DNA of 6,481 bases. It comes from Deltaproteobacteria bacterium. Its GTDB lineage: Bacteria > Desulfobacterota > Desulfarculia > Adiutricales > Adiutricaceae. Of this stretch, positions 1 through 5,999 are shown piece after piece. A program made the translations under genes and the position numbers. Position 1 is the stretch's first letter; every line of letters starts with the position of its first letter. Under the pieces are notes generated by a model, which saw nothing but the letters and a program-made list of their open reading frames with translations, made no database searches and had not been told where the DNA came from. The stretch covers positions 1-6,481 of the forward strand of contig JAITJT010000044.1 in assembly GCA_031278795.1 (NCBI GenBank), in the 5' to 3' direction.

Positions 1-153
1 ACTTTGAAAGTTTTTTCTCGTTAAGAACATTGAAGGTTTATTTTCCCTACAAAAGAGAACTAGAAATTTATTCTGTTCGTTTTCTTGAAATATTTTTATT
101 CTTCGTTAATAGGAAATAAACTCCCTTTTATTTAAATTTTTTCTATTTTTCCC

Positions 154-286
154 TTTGTTCTTTGCTCTTTGATCTTGGCTCCTTGCTATTTGCTATTTGC
201 TATTTGCTATTTGCTAATTGCTCTTTGCTAATTGCTCCTTGCTCCTGGCTATTTGTTATTTGCTCTTTGCTTTTTGTTCTTTGCTC
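154..286. repeat. Tandem heptamer array, 19 imperfect copies of TTTGCTM
   Basis: Reading from 154 in steps of seven gives 19 consecutive units with consensus TTTGCT followed by A or C. The fourth base is G in all 19 units (157, 164, ... 283). Units 6-9 (189-216) are identical TTTGCTA copies; the rest differ by one to three substitutions. Not one insertion or deletion breaks the seven-base phase over 133 bases. The array does not code for anything recognisable and has no spacers. Short tandem heptamers are known from several bacterial groups, notably cyanobacteria; their role here is unknown. Confidence 0.93.
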
Positions 287-316
287 ATTTAAAGCCTTAT
301 GATCCAAGCAATTAAA

Positions 317-344
317 CTATATCATAGCAATTATTCTATATCAT
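317..344. repeat. Direct repeat CTATATCAT, two copies
   Basis: The 9-mer CTATATCAT occurs at 317-325 and again at 336-344, a 19-base period. It lies just beyond the heptamer array and just before another direct repeat, so the whole of 154-406 is a mosaic of short duplications. Confidence 0.6.
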
Positions 345-345
345 G

Positions 346-406
346 AAGGTTCTTTGGAGTATTTAAAGATTCTTTGGTGAAATTTTAAGAAAGATTCTTT
401 GGTGAA
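346..406. repeat. 17-base direct repeat, two exact copies plus a partial one
   Basis: AAAGATTCTTTGGTGAA is present at 365-381 and 390-406, a period of 25 bases. A diverged partial copy, AAGGTTCTTTGG, lies at 346-357. The repeats sit in non-coding DNA. Irregular period and the small copy number argue against a CRISPR; local slippage or duplication is the simplest explanation, and a protein-binding site is possible. Confidence 0.75.
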
Positions 407-656
407 TTATAGAAATATCTTACTGGTTAATTTTTCTAAAAAGTTATTTGTGAAAAAAAAATTTATCCTAAAATTTGCCCAACTCTTCACTAACACTGTC
501 TTTGAAAAAAGCTCGCTTAAGCTTAACCCTAAACGCAGCTCTATGTTTTCCTAAACTTTATAGCTCGCGCGCTCTAACAAATCACTTGAGGAAAAAGGGC
601 ATGTGGCGCGCGCAATCAGATAAGCTTCCCTTTTAAATGGTTACGGGAAGTGGGCT

Positions 657-1094
657 CTAGGCCAGACTCTTCACCCTCTCCATGGGGGATACGATATCCG
701 TTACCCTCACCCCAAACTTCTCGTTAACCACAACCACCTCGCCTCTGGCCACCAGTTTGCCGTTCACGAATATCTCCAAGGGTTCGCCCGCGAGCTTGGA
801 GAGCTCTATGACCGAGCCCTGGCCCAGCTGGAGGAGGTCGTTTATGATCATCTTGGTTCTCCCCAGCTCCACGGAGATCTCCAAGGGTATGTCCAAGATG
901 AAGTCTAGGGGTTTAGAGGCCCCCTCGATGGTGGGGGGCGGCGGGCCGAAGGCGGAGGTGTCCTTGGCCGAGCCCTCTCCCGCGGCTGGAAGGGCCGCGG
1001 GCCCCGGGTCTCCCCAGTCCTGGTCGAGGCCCGGGTCGTCGCTCATCAGCCTGTCTAAATCGCTTTGAGTAAGGTTTGGTTTGTCTTCTGACAT
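657..1094 (-). CDS. fliN: Flagellar motor switch protein FliN
   Basis: Encodes a 145-residue C-ring protein that, with FliM, forms the base of the rotor switch on the cytoplasmic side of the flagellar basal body. Residues about 62-140 form a complete SpoA/FliN domain, with typical stretches such as [39 protein letters not shown] and [11 protein letters not shown]. Residues 20-60 are a Pro/Ala/Gly/Asp-rich flexible linker. Unusually, residues 8-17 ([10 protein letters not shown]) resemble the N-terminal CheY-P binding motif of FliM (LTQDEVDALL in this window's own FliM). The FliY-type CheC domain is absent, so this is FliN rather than FliY. Start: ATG at 1094 with a modest GGAG (1105-1108) ten bases upstream; stop TAG. 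It is separated from fliM by an AT-rich 143-base gap, and the first 15 or so codons are more AT-rich than the rest. Confidence 0.95.
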   Translation of the reverse strand: MSEDKPNLTQSDLDRLMSDDPGLDQDWGDPGPAALPAAGEGSAKDTSAFGPPPPTIEGASKPLDFILDIPLEISVELGRTKMIINDLLQLGQGSVIELSKLAGEPLEIFVNGKLVARGEVVVVNEKFGVRVTDIVSPMERVKSLA

Positions 1095-1237
1095 CTTTCT
1101 AAAACTCCGAAAAGAAAAATTCCTCTAAAGGGATGCTGCTCTGGAATAGTTGGACCTCTATCACGCTTATGATACACGGGATACAAGAGTGTGAAATCTT
1201 TAAAGCTTTACATGCTTGGAAATTTTTAAGGAAATAA
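1095..1237. other. AT-rich gap between fliM and fliN
   Basis: fliM and fliN usually abut or overlap; here 143 bases of lower-GC DNA separate them. I see small palindromes, TAAAGCTTTA (1201-1210) and TATCA-N6-TGATA (1159-1174), but no convincing promoter, terminator or gene. A minus-strand reading frame crosses the gap, but it begins inside fliM in another frame and its peptide is not family-like. fliN is probably still transcribed from the upstream operon promoter, though separate expression cannot be excluded. Confidence 0.6.
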
Positions 1238-2227
1238 TCACTCCTCCCAGATCTTGGGGGCGATGTCCGAGTGGATCTTAACGGCCTTCTGGCCCCTGGA
1301 GCTCCCAATGAAGACCTTGAACTTGGGGACGCCCTCCACCTTCACGTCCAAGGGCTCGCGCACGTCGTGGTTGAGCTTGATGGTGTCCCCTGGGGCTAGG
1401 TTCATGAGCTCCTCGGTGGTTATCTGGGAGCGGCCCAGCTCCACCACCATGTTCACCTCGGCCTCCCTCACCCGCTCTATGAAGCGGTTGATCCAGGCCG
1501 TGTCCACCTCCAGCTGGTCGCTCTGAAAGCCCGCGTAGAGCTTGGAGCGGATGGGCTCTATGGTGGAGTAGGGAAGGCATACTATGAGGGTCCCCACGGT
1601 CTGCTCCAGCTCCACCTCGAATTTAACCACTAGAACCACCTCGGTGGGGGCCACCACGGAGGCGAACTGGGGATTGGTCTCCCCGCGCACATAGCTAAAT
1701 GTGAGGGGGTGCACCGGGTTCCAGGCCCGCTCCAGATCGGCTAGGGCAAGTTTGATGACATTGGTTATACGCCTGGACTCAATGGGGGTGAAGTCCCTAC
1801 CCTCCACCTTGATGTAGCCCCGGCCCGAGCCGCCAAAGAAGCTATCTATGAGGTTAAAGACCAGCTTGGTCTCAATGACCATGATGGCGTGACCCCTTAG
1901 GGGCTCCAGCTTGAAGATGTGGAGGCTGGTGGGGACCGGAAGCGCCCGCATGAACTCCCCGAACTTGATCATGTCAATGGAGAAGGCCGAGATGTCTATG
2001 ACCTTCCTCAGGGACGTGGACATGGTCTGCCGGAAGAAGCGCGCGAAGCGGTCGTTTATAATCTCCAAGGTGGGCATGCGCCCACGGATGATGCGGTCCT
2101 GGTTGGTGAGATCGTAGCGGGTAATGCCGGTTTGGTCTCCGGGCTCGTCGGTCTCGGTCTCCACCTCGCCTCCGCCCATGCCCTTGAGCAGGGCGTCCAC
2201 CTCGTCCTGGGTGAGTATCTTGGCCAT
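1238..2227 (-). CDS. fliM: Flagellar motor switch protein FliM
   Basis: A full-length 329-residue FliM, the C-ring subunit that receives phosphorylated CheY and switches rotation direction. The N-terminal CheY-P binding motif is intact (residues 5-14, LTQDEVDALL, followed by KGMGGG). The CheC-like middle domain spans about 45-225 and contains the conserved GGSG turn at 132-135 (FFGGSGRG), a region that contacts FliG in this family. A C-terminal SpoA domain that pairs with FliN covers about 255-322 (VELGRSQITTEEL, LNHDVREPLDVKVEGVPKF). Start: ATG at 2227 with a strong AGAGGAG (2234-2240) six bases upstream; stop TGA. It follows fliL by 45 bases. Codons are GC-rich with frequent ATA for Ile. 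No truncation or missing key residues. Confidence 0.98.
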   Translation of the reverse strand: MAKILTQDEVDALLKGMGGGEVETETDEPGDQTGITRYDLTNQDRIIRGRMPTLEIINDRFARFFRQTMSTSLRKVIDISAFSIDMIKFGEFMRALPVPTSLHIFKLEPLRGHAIMVIETKLVFNLIDSFFGGSGRGYIKVEGRDFTPIESRRITNVIKLALADLERAWNPVHPLTFSYVRGETNPQFASVVAPTEVVLVVKFEVELEQTVGTLIVCLPYSTIEPIRSKLYAGFQSDQLEVDTAWINRFIERVREAEVNMVVELGRSQITTEELMNLAPGDTIKLNHDVREPLDVKVEGVPKFKVFIGSSRGQKAVKIHSDIAPKIWEE

Positions 2228-2272
2228 AAAAGGCTCCTCTTTAGGCTTATGCTAGATTTAGGGAAGCTTCTA

Positions 2273-2965
2273 TCACTGGATGGCTATGTCCGTGATATTG
2301 ACTTTCCTCACCTTGTAGTCCGGAAGCTGGTTATTGACCCTGGATTGGATCTGGGTCTTTAGCCTCAAGATTCCGTCCGGTGTGGAGATGTCGTCCGCTG
2401 AGACCCCCATGAGAAGGACGATTATGGTGTCCCGGATGTCGTCCATCTTGCTGTTCACCTGGTTAACCCCCTCCGGGTTGTCCATCTCGAAGCTCATGGT
2501 GAGCTTGATGAAGGCCCTACCGCCGGAGGAGTTGAGGTTGGTGGTGAAGGGGTCCAGCTTGACTACAGTGGGCCCTTCCGCGGCCGCGGCCTCGCCGCCT
2601 TCAGCGCCACCTTCCGCTGCTGGAGCCCCGTGGCCGCCGGAGGCGGCCGGTGGGCTTCCACTCTTAGCCTTGGTGGGGGCCACAATGGGCTCCTCGGCTG
2701 CCGGGCGGCTCTCCAGCTCGGGCGGGGTGGCGTGGGCCTCCTGGCTCTGCTCAGCTGAGGTCTCGCCTTGGCCAGTCTTAGGGCCGGAGAAGAGCTTCAT
2801 GGCCAAAAAGGCCCCGATTCCTCCCACCACCATGGCTCCCACGATGAGGAACACCAAGATGAGGTTCCCTTTCTTCTGGGTATCAGCCGGGGGGCTAGCT
2901 GGAGGTGGATCGTTTCTGGCTTCTTCCTGGGGCGGCTTCTTAGGTGCTTTTTCTTTGTTTGCCAT
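2273..2965 (-). CDS. fliL: Flagellar basal body-associated protein FliL
   Basis: FliL is a single-pass inner-membrane protein that associates with the stator around the motor and supports torque and stator stability. The 230-residue protein shows a charged, Pro-rich cytoplasmic head (1-32), one membrane helix (about 34-56, starting NLILVFLIVGAMVVGG) and a periplasmic FliL domain (about 132-230) that includes KLDPFTTNL, RAFIKLTMSFEMDN and the C-terminal VRKVNITDIAIQ. Between helix and domain lies a long Pro/Ala/Gly/Glu-rich linker (about 61-131), which makes the protein longer than many FliL of about 150-180 residues. Start: ATG at 2965, with AAGGA (2972-2976) overlapping the motB2 stop; the intergenic gap is only 9 bases. 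The position directly after the stator genes fits the stator-partner role. Confidence 0.95.
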   Translation of the reverse strand: MANKEKAPKKPPQEEARNDPPPASPPADTQKKGNLILVFLIVGAMVVGGIGAFLAMKLFSGPKTGQGETSAEQSQEAHATPPELESRPAAEEPIVAPTKAKSGSPPAASGGHGAPAAEGGAEGGEAAAAEGPTVVKLDPFTTNLNSSGGRAFIKLTMSFEMDNPEGVNQVNSKMDDIRDTIIVLLMGVSADDISTPDGILRLKTQIQSRVNNQLPDYKVRKVNITDIAIQ

Positions 2966-2974
2966 AATATTTCC

Positions 2975-3754
2975 TTATCCTTTCCAGGAGCTCTTGGGCG
3001 GCTTGTAGATGACTATCTCCATCCTGCTGTTCTCCCTGGCCCTTGTGGGTTCCAAGGTGAGGGTTCTGGTGCCGCCGAAGGCCCCCAGCCTGAAGCGGGA
3101 CTCGTTTAGTCCCAGCCTCACCAAATAATCCATGACCACTTTGGAGCGTTCGGCCGATAGCTCAAAGGAGAGGGGGCCACTGCCCCCCTCTAGCTCTGAA
3201 AGTGGGTTGGTGTATGACTCAACGCTTATGGGAAGGGCCATCTTGGCTAAAAACTCGGATAGTCTTCCCAAAAGTACAAGATTGGACTCGGTTAGGAGGC
3301 TTCCCCCCTCCGGAAAGAGGATGGCGTCGTCCCAGCGGATGACCATGCCGCGCTCGTCTTTGAATATGGAGACCGAGTCAGTGAGGGCCTGCTCTTGCTC
3401 TTTAAAGGCCCCGGGCCTCTGGGGGTCCTCATCCAGCTGGAAGATGGCGTTTTTTATCTCCTCTTGGTTAAGGACGGCACCCGGCGGGAGCTCGTCCATA
3501 TTCTGGAAGAGTTCCACAACAGGGGCTAGAATGGAGGGGTTGGAGAAGCCCAAGACCCCGTTACCGTAGATCAAGTTTAGCTCTTCTAGGTTAATCTCAT
3601 CCACCCCGTCATCCGCCAAGGACCTAGGGTCTATGGTGGTGATGGCTATGATGAGGACGAAGAAGGTTAGTAAAAGCGTCACCATGTCCGAGAAGGTGAG
3701 CAGCCAGGCCCCGGAGGGGGGGCCGTCGTAACCTGTGTCGGGTTTTCTGGCCAT
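2975..3754 (-). CDS. motB: MotB-family stator protein with ion-carrying Asp and degenerate peptidoglycan-binding motif (MotB2)
   Basis: MotB pairs with MotA to form the stator that couples ion flow to rotation. This 259-residue protein has a classical MotB N-terminus: a short cytoplasmic head and a single helix (about 16-40) with the motif WLLTFSDMVTLLLTFF. Asp23 is the expected ion-binding aspartate (equivalent to E. coli MotB Asp32). The C-terminal half (about 135-250) follows the OmpA/MotB fold, with LSAERSKVVMDYL (199-211) and ENSRMEIVI (241-249). The usual GHTD signature, however, reads SYTN (180-183), so the Asp that in OmpA-type domains contacts diaminopimelate is Asn183 (codon AAC). 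Arg203, in the position of the second ligand-contacting residue, is kept. Start: ATG at 3754, sharing its A with the motB1 stop (TGATG), with a strong GGAGGT (3761-3766) six bases upstream. Translation is probably coupled to motB1. Confidence 0.93.
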   Translation of the reverse strand: MARKPDTGYDGPPSGAWLLTFSDMVTLLLTFFVLIIAITTIDPRSLADDGVDEINLEELNLIYGNGVLGFSNPSILAPVVELFQNMDELPPGAVLNQEEIKNAIFQLDEDPQRPGAFKEQEQALTDSVSIFKDERGMVIRWDDAILFPEGGSLLTESNLVLLGRLSEFLAKMALPISVESYTNPLSELEGGSGPLSFELSAERSKVVMDYLVRLGLNESRFRLGAFGGTRTLTLEPTRARENSRMEIVIYKPPKSSWKG

Positions 3755-4563
3755 CAGTAGACCTCCGACTCGTCACCAGGCTTCTCCGGAAGGGTGAACT
3801 CAAAGCCCTGGAAATCAAAACTGCGATCCGTGGGCGTTAGGCCCCTGAGGCTTCCCTCCCGGGTGGAATCAAAATCCAAGACCAAGTCCACCCGATTGTT
3901 CTTCTGGCGGTTGGCCGGCGTATTATTGGCCACAATGGGCTTTTCGCCTCCGTAGCCGTAGGCTGAGAGCCTCTCCAGAGGGATCTCCCCCTCCTCTGAC
4001 AAGAGCTCCAGAACCGAGATGGCTCTATTTACGGAAATATCCCAGTTGTCACCCACCCCCTCGGTCACGGGCGGGAGATTGTCCGTGTGTCCCTCAATGG
4101 CTATGGGAATGGTGGAGTCGCGCATGATCCTGGCGAAGGCCAGGAGCACTTCCCTGGCCTCCGGCGCTATCTCCGCCGAGTCGGGAAGAAAGAGTATCCC
4201 GCTGGAAAGGGATATGATCCTCTGTCCCTTATTGTGGACTATGCGGGTCTCCCCGTCCAGTATTCCGGGGGCAAAGACAGTCCTTATCTGGGCCATCTGC
4301 GGATCCGAGACCCGGGCGAGAGCCCGCTCGTTTAGGTTTGGGAGGTTAATGTCCAGGCCGCTATCGGCCCCTATGGCGCTACTCCCTCCCCTGAAGGGCC
4401 CGAAGGTGTCGGCCACTGACTCAATCACCTTCGAGTATTTTGTCTCATCGAAATTCGCCTTGGCGCTAATCATTATAAAGAAGGTGAGGATTATGAGCAC
4501 AAGGGAGGTGTAGAGCACCATGGTGCTGTCCACTTTCTTCTCCTCTATTTCCTCCCCTTTCAT
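3754..4563 (-). CDS. OmpA/MotB-family protein lacking the ion-carrying Asp (MotB1)
   Basis: A 269-residue MotB paralogue encoded between motA and the more canonical motB2. It has a short charged cytoplasmic head (1-11) and one membrane helix (about 13-34, containing LVLIILTFFIMISA). When LTFF is aligned with MotB2 and with classical MotB, the ion-binding Asp position is Ser20 (codon TCC), and the preceding Trp is missing. Asp12 lies eight residues earlier, at the cytoplasmic edge. The C-terminal OmpA domain (about 115-230) is canonical: IAIEGHTDNLPP (154-165), Arg180, LSAYGYGGEKPI and NRQKNNRVDLVL. A tail of about 39 residues extends past the domain. Start: ATG at 4563, six bases after motA, with an AGGTGAG-type ribosome site inside the motA end. 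It is probably a stator component that anchors to peptidoglycan but cannot itself carry ions; annotation pipelines might call it motB or OmpA-family. Confidence 0.9.
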   Translation of the reverse strand: MKGEEIEEKKVDSTMVLYTSLVLIILTFFIMISAKANFDETKYSKVIESVADTFGPFRGGSSAIGADSGLDINLPNLNERALARVSDPQMAQIRTVFAPGILDGETRIVHNKGQRIISLSSGILFLPDSAEIAPEAREVLLAFARIMRDSTIPIAIEGHTDNLPPVTEGVGDNWDISVNRAISVLELLSEEGEIPLERLSAYGYGGEKPIVANNTPANRQKNNRVDLVLDFDSTREGSLRGLTPTDRSFDFQGFEFTLPEKPGDESEVY

Positions 4564-4569
4564 CTTCCC

Positions 4570-5334
4570 TCACCTGAAGGCCGAAATCCTGGCGGATGGC
4601 GGGATGAAGGCGTGGAGCTTCTGCTCTATGATGCGGGGGTTGTCACCCCGGCAGAGTGCCAGAATCCCCTGCACGATTAGCTCCTTAACCACGGTTTCAC
4701 TTTTGGAGCGGGCCCGTAGCTTACCGGCTATGGGCACGAATACCACGTTGGCCAAGATGGCCCCGTAAAAGGTGGTGACCAGGGCCACGCTCATGGCCGG
4801 TCCAATGGCCGAGGGGTCGTCCATCTGCTGGAGCATGGAGATTAGACCGATTAAGGTCCCCAGCATCCCAAAGGCCGGGGCGAAGGTGCCCATGGCCTGG
4901 AATATGTCGGCCCCCAGCCTGTGCCTGGACTCCTGGAAGGATATCTCGGTCTCCAATATGTCCACGATGGCCTGGGGCTCCAGGCCGTCCACGGTGAGCT
5001 GCAGTCCCTTCTGCAGGAAGCTGTCACTCACGTTGGAGATGTCGGTTTCCAAGGAGAGCAGTCCCTCCTTTCTGGCCTTGGCTGAGAAGGTGATGAAATT
5101 GGTGATGATGTCCCCCATGGTGGTGGTCTTGGTGATGAAGGCGTTCTTCAATATGGAGAAGGTGTTCAAACAGTCTCTGAGCGGGTAATTAATCATAGTG
5201 GCGCAGGCCGTACCCCCCACCACGATGAGGAGCGACGGCAGATCCACAAAGGCCCCCAGCCCCACACCCATGTTGATGGATATGATGAGCAGGCTGATGG
5301 ATGAAAAAATGCCTATGACTGTAGCGATATCCAT
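4570..5334 (-). CDS. motA: Flagellar stator protein MotA
   Basis: MotA is the inner-membrane stator subunit that forms a ring around MotB and pushes on FliG. The 254-residue protein has the expected four membrane helices (about 4-22, 33-50, 152-170 and 184-206) and a cytoplasmic loop between helices 2 and 3. The loop carries the rotor-contact motif ARKEGLLSLE (87-96), in which Arg88 and Glu96 match E. coli Arg90 and Glu98. The two channel prolines are present: Pro153 in FAPAFGMLGTLIGL and Pro201 in VFVPIAGKL (E. coli Pro173 and Pro222). Length is normal for the shorter, MotA/PomA-like branch. Start: ATG at 5334 with AAGGTGA (5341-5347) six bases upstream. It is the first gene of the operon, with a sigma-54 promoter about 75-90 bases upstream. 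Whether H+ or Na+ is used cannot be decided from the sequence. Confidence 0.97.
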   Translation of the reverse strand: MDIATVIGIFSSISLLIISINMGVGLGAFVDLPSLLIVVGGTACATMINYPLRDCLNTFSILKNAFITKTTTMGDIITNFITFSAKARKEGLLSLETDISNVSDSFLQKGLQLTVDGLEPQAIVDILETEISFQESRHRLGADIFQAMGTFAPAFGMLGTLIGLISMLQQMDDPSAIGPAMSVALVTTFYGAILANVVFVPIAGKLRARSKSETVVKELIVQGILALCRGDNPRIIEQKLHAFIPPSARISAFR

Positions 5335-5407
5335 GGGGAATCACCTTGAAAACACATAAATTGGCCGGTTTTGAGGCCTTCCGCCCCTATTACCCATGAA
5401 AATCAAC

Positions 5408-5423
5408 TGCAATTACTGTGCCC
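5408..5423 (-). promoter_or_regulatory. Sigma-54 (RpoN) promoter of the motA operon
   Basis: Read on the minus strand the site is GGGCAC-AGTAA-TTGCA, against the consensus TGGCAC-N5-TTGC(A/T). Only the first base differs. The diagnostic GG (5422-5421) and GC (5410-5409) are exactly 10 bases apart. Transcription would start near 5397, giving a 5' leader of about 60 bases before motA. Sigma-54 control of flagellar genes is well established in many proteobacteria, so the site fits its position. No alternative -35/-10 pair of comparable quality is visible upstream of motA. Confidence 0.8.
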
Positions 5424-5440
5424 AATATTTAGCTTCAGCT

Positions 5441-5452
5441 GACAAAATTGTC
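5441..5452. promoter_or_regulatory. Inverted repeat GACAA-AA-TTGTC upstream of the sigma-54 promoter
   Basis: A near-perfect 12-base dyad lies about 45-55 bases upstream of the predicted transcription start. It could be a protein-binding site for a regulator of the motor operon. The sequence matches no operator that I can name, and short dyads arise by chance in AT-rich DNA. Confidence 0.3.
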
Positions 5453-5501
5453 GAAATATCTTCAACGCTGCGGTAAATCTGAAATAAAAGCTCAAAAACA
5501 C

Positions 5502-5527
5502 GCATAAATTTCCCTCAATTTTCATGC
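5502..5527. promoter_or_regulatory. Possible enhancer-type dyad for a sigma-54 activator
   Basis: GCATAAATT (5502-5510) is followed by six bases and then AATTT (5517-5521), two bases and ATGC (5524-5527), giving a nine-pair dyad with a two-base bulge. Its centre is roughly 115-120 bases upstream of the predicted start, the usual distance for sites bound by AAA+ activators of sigma-54 promoters. The assignment rests on position and symmetry only. Confidence 0.3.
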
Positions 5528-5909
5528 CAATTCTGCTTTCAAAGGCCACAAAGATAGATAATTCCACCATAATTAGACATATTTTAGGGGAGATACTGTA
5601 TATAGCCAGTTCCGCTAGGAAAAGTTGTCTCCTCACAGCTATTCCAAGAAGGCTTTGGGGAGGGCTTTTTAAATGCCCACCCTCCGTTAAACTTCGAACT
5701 GGCGCCATTATAGCAGGTACTTTGAAGTGTTTCCACTTTGAGAGCATCAAAACTCCATATTGAAATTGAACTAAATCTCCATAAACGCTTGAGGAAATAA
5801 CGCTGCCCCTGAAGAGCCGCCTTGTTAGATATCCCAAGAGTGGCTAAATAAAAGATGGAAAAGCTCATTTTATAAGCTTTAGAAAAGGCCGCATTTTAAT
5901 AAGCCATGT

Positions 5910-5947
5910 AAAAGGCCCCAAGGAAAGCGTCCCGCTTCCAAGGGGCC
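5910..5947 (-). terminator. Rho-independent terminator, minus-strand transcripts
   Basis: GGCCCC (5914-5919) pairs with GGGGCC (5942-5947). Inside, past an AA/AA mismatch, GGAA (5922-5925) pairs with TTCC (5936-5939). A bulged A and a three-pair GCG/CGC tip (5927-5929/5933-5935) close over a three-base loop. On the minus strand the GC-rich stem is followed at once by TTTT (5913-5910). On the plus strand no T-run follows, so the direction is clear. It would stop transcripts coming from the partial gene or RNA above it and isolate the motA operon, which has its own promoter. Confidence 0.65.
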
Positions 5948-5999
5948 ATCTCTTGTGGATTATGATAAAGAGTTAAGAGCCTTAAAATCTAAGAAAGGG

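Larger units (their letters stand above)
1..656. other. AT-rich gene-free region downstream of fliN
   Basis: No convincing gene is visible here on either strand; composition is strongly AT-rich, in sharp contrast to the GC-rich operon that begins at 657. The stretch contains a heptamer tandem array (154-286), short direct repeats (317-344 and 346-406), runs of T and A, and two alternating GC blocks (567-572 and 606-613). Flagellar clusters often continue after fliN with export genes (fliO, fliP, fliQ), but nothing like them appears here. I infer that the operon ends at fliN and that this is spacer or eroded sequence. Confidence 0.75.
5424..5909. other. Gene-free stretch upstream of the motA promoter
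   Basis: Moderately AT-rich DNA of nearly 490 bases in which I recognise no gene. Two overlapping minus-strand frames (5837-5403 and 5868-5584) stay open, but their peptides resemble no family, have no good ribosome sites and differ in composition from the neighbouring genes. Apart from the two dyads close to the promoter, only weak hairpins are seen: GGAGGG with CCCTCC (5659-5664/5680-5685) and AAAGCT with AGCTTT (5860-5865/5875-5880). It may be decayed coding sequence or plain spacer. Confidence 0.5.

Noticed and set aside
154..406. CRISPR array
   Set aside because: The heptamers have no spacers, and the 17-base repeats have only two exact copies with an 8-base gap; no cas gene is in the window.
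625..650. Terminator after fliN (CTTCCC with GGGAAG)
   Set aside because: Only six pairs with a 14-base loop, and no T-run follows on the minus strand, so it is too weak to call.
440..656. tRNA or other stable RNA near the alternating GC blocks at 567-572 and 606-613
   Set aside because: No cloverleaf or long consistent pairing could be drawn; only short palindromes such as TTAAGCTTAA (517-526).
1100..1237. Separate promoter for fliN
   Set aside because: The best -10-like TATCAT lacks a reasonable -35 at 16-18 bases, and no GG-N10-GC pattern is present.
1099..1308. Minus-strand open frame across the fliM-fliN gap
   Set aside because: It begins inside the fliM coding sequence in a different frame, has an Arg-rich start from out-of-frame reading and shows no domain.
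2334..3008. Long plus-strand open frame opposite fliL
   Set aside because: It is a shadow produced by GC-rich codons of fliL. The peptide is Ser/Pro/Gly-rich and not family-like, and fliL is unmistakable on the other strand.
5403..5868. Two overlapping minus-strand open frames (5837-5403 and 5868-5584)
   Set aside because: The peptides have no recognisable domain, no good ribosome site and odd composition. The first frame also runs through the sigma-54 promoter, the dyad at 5441-5452 and the predicted activator region.
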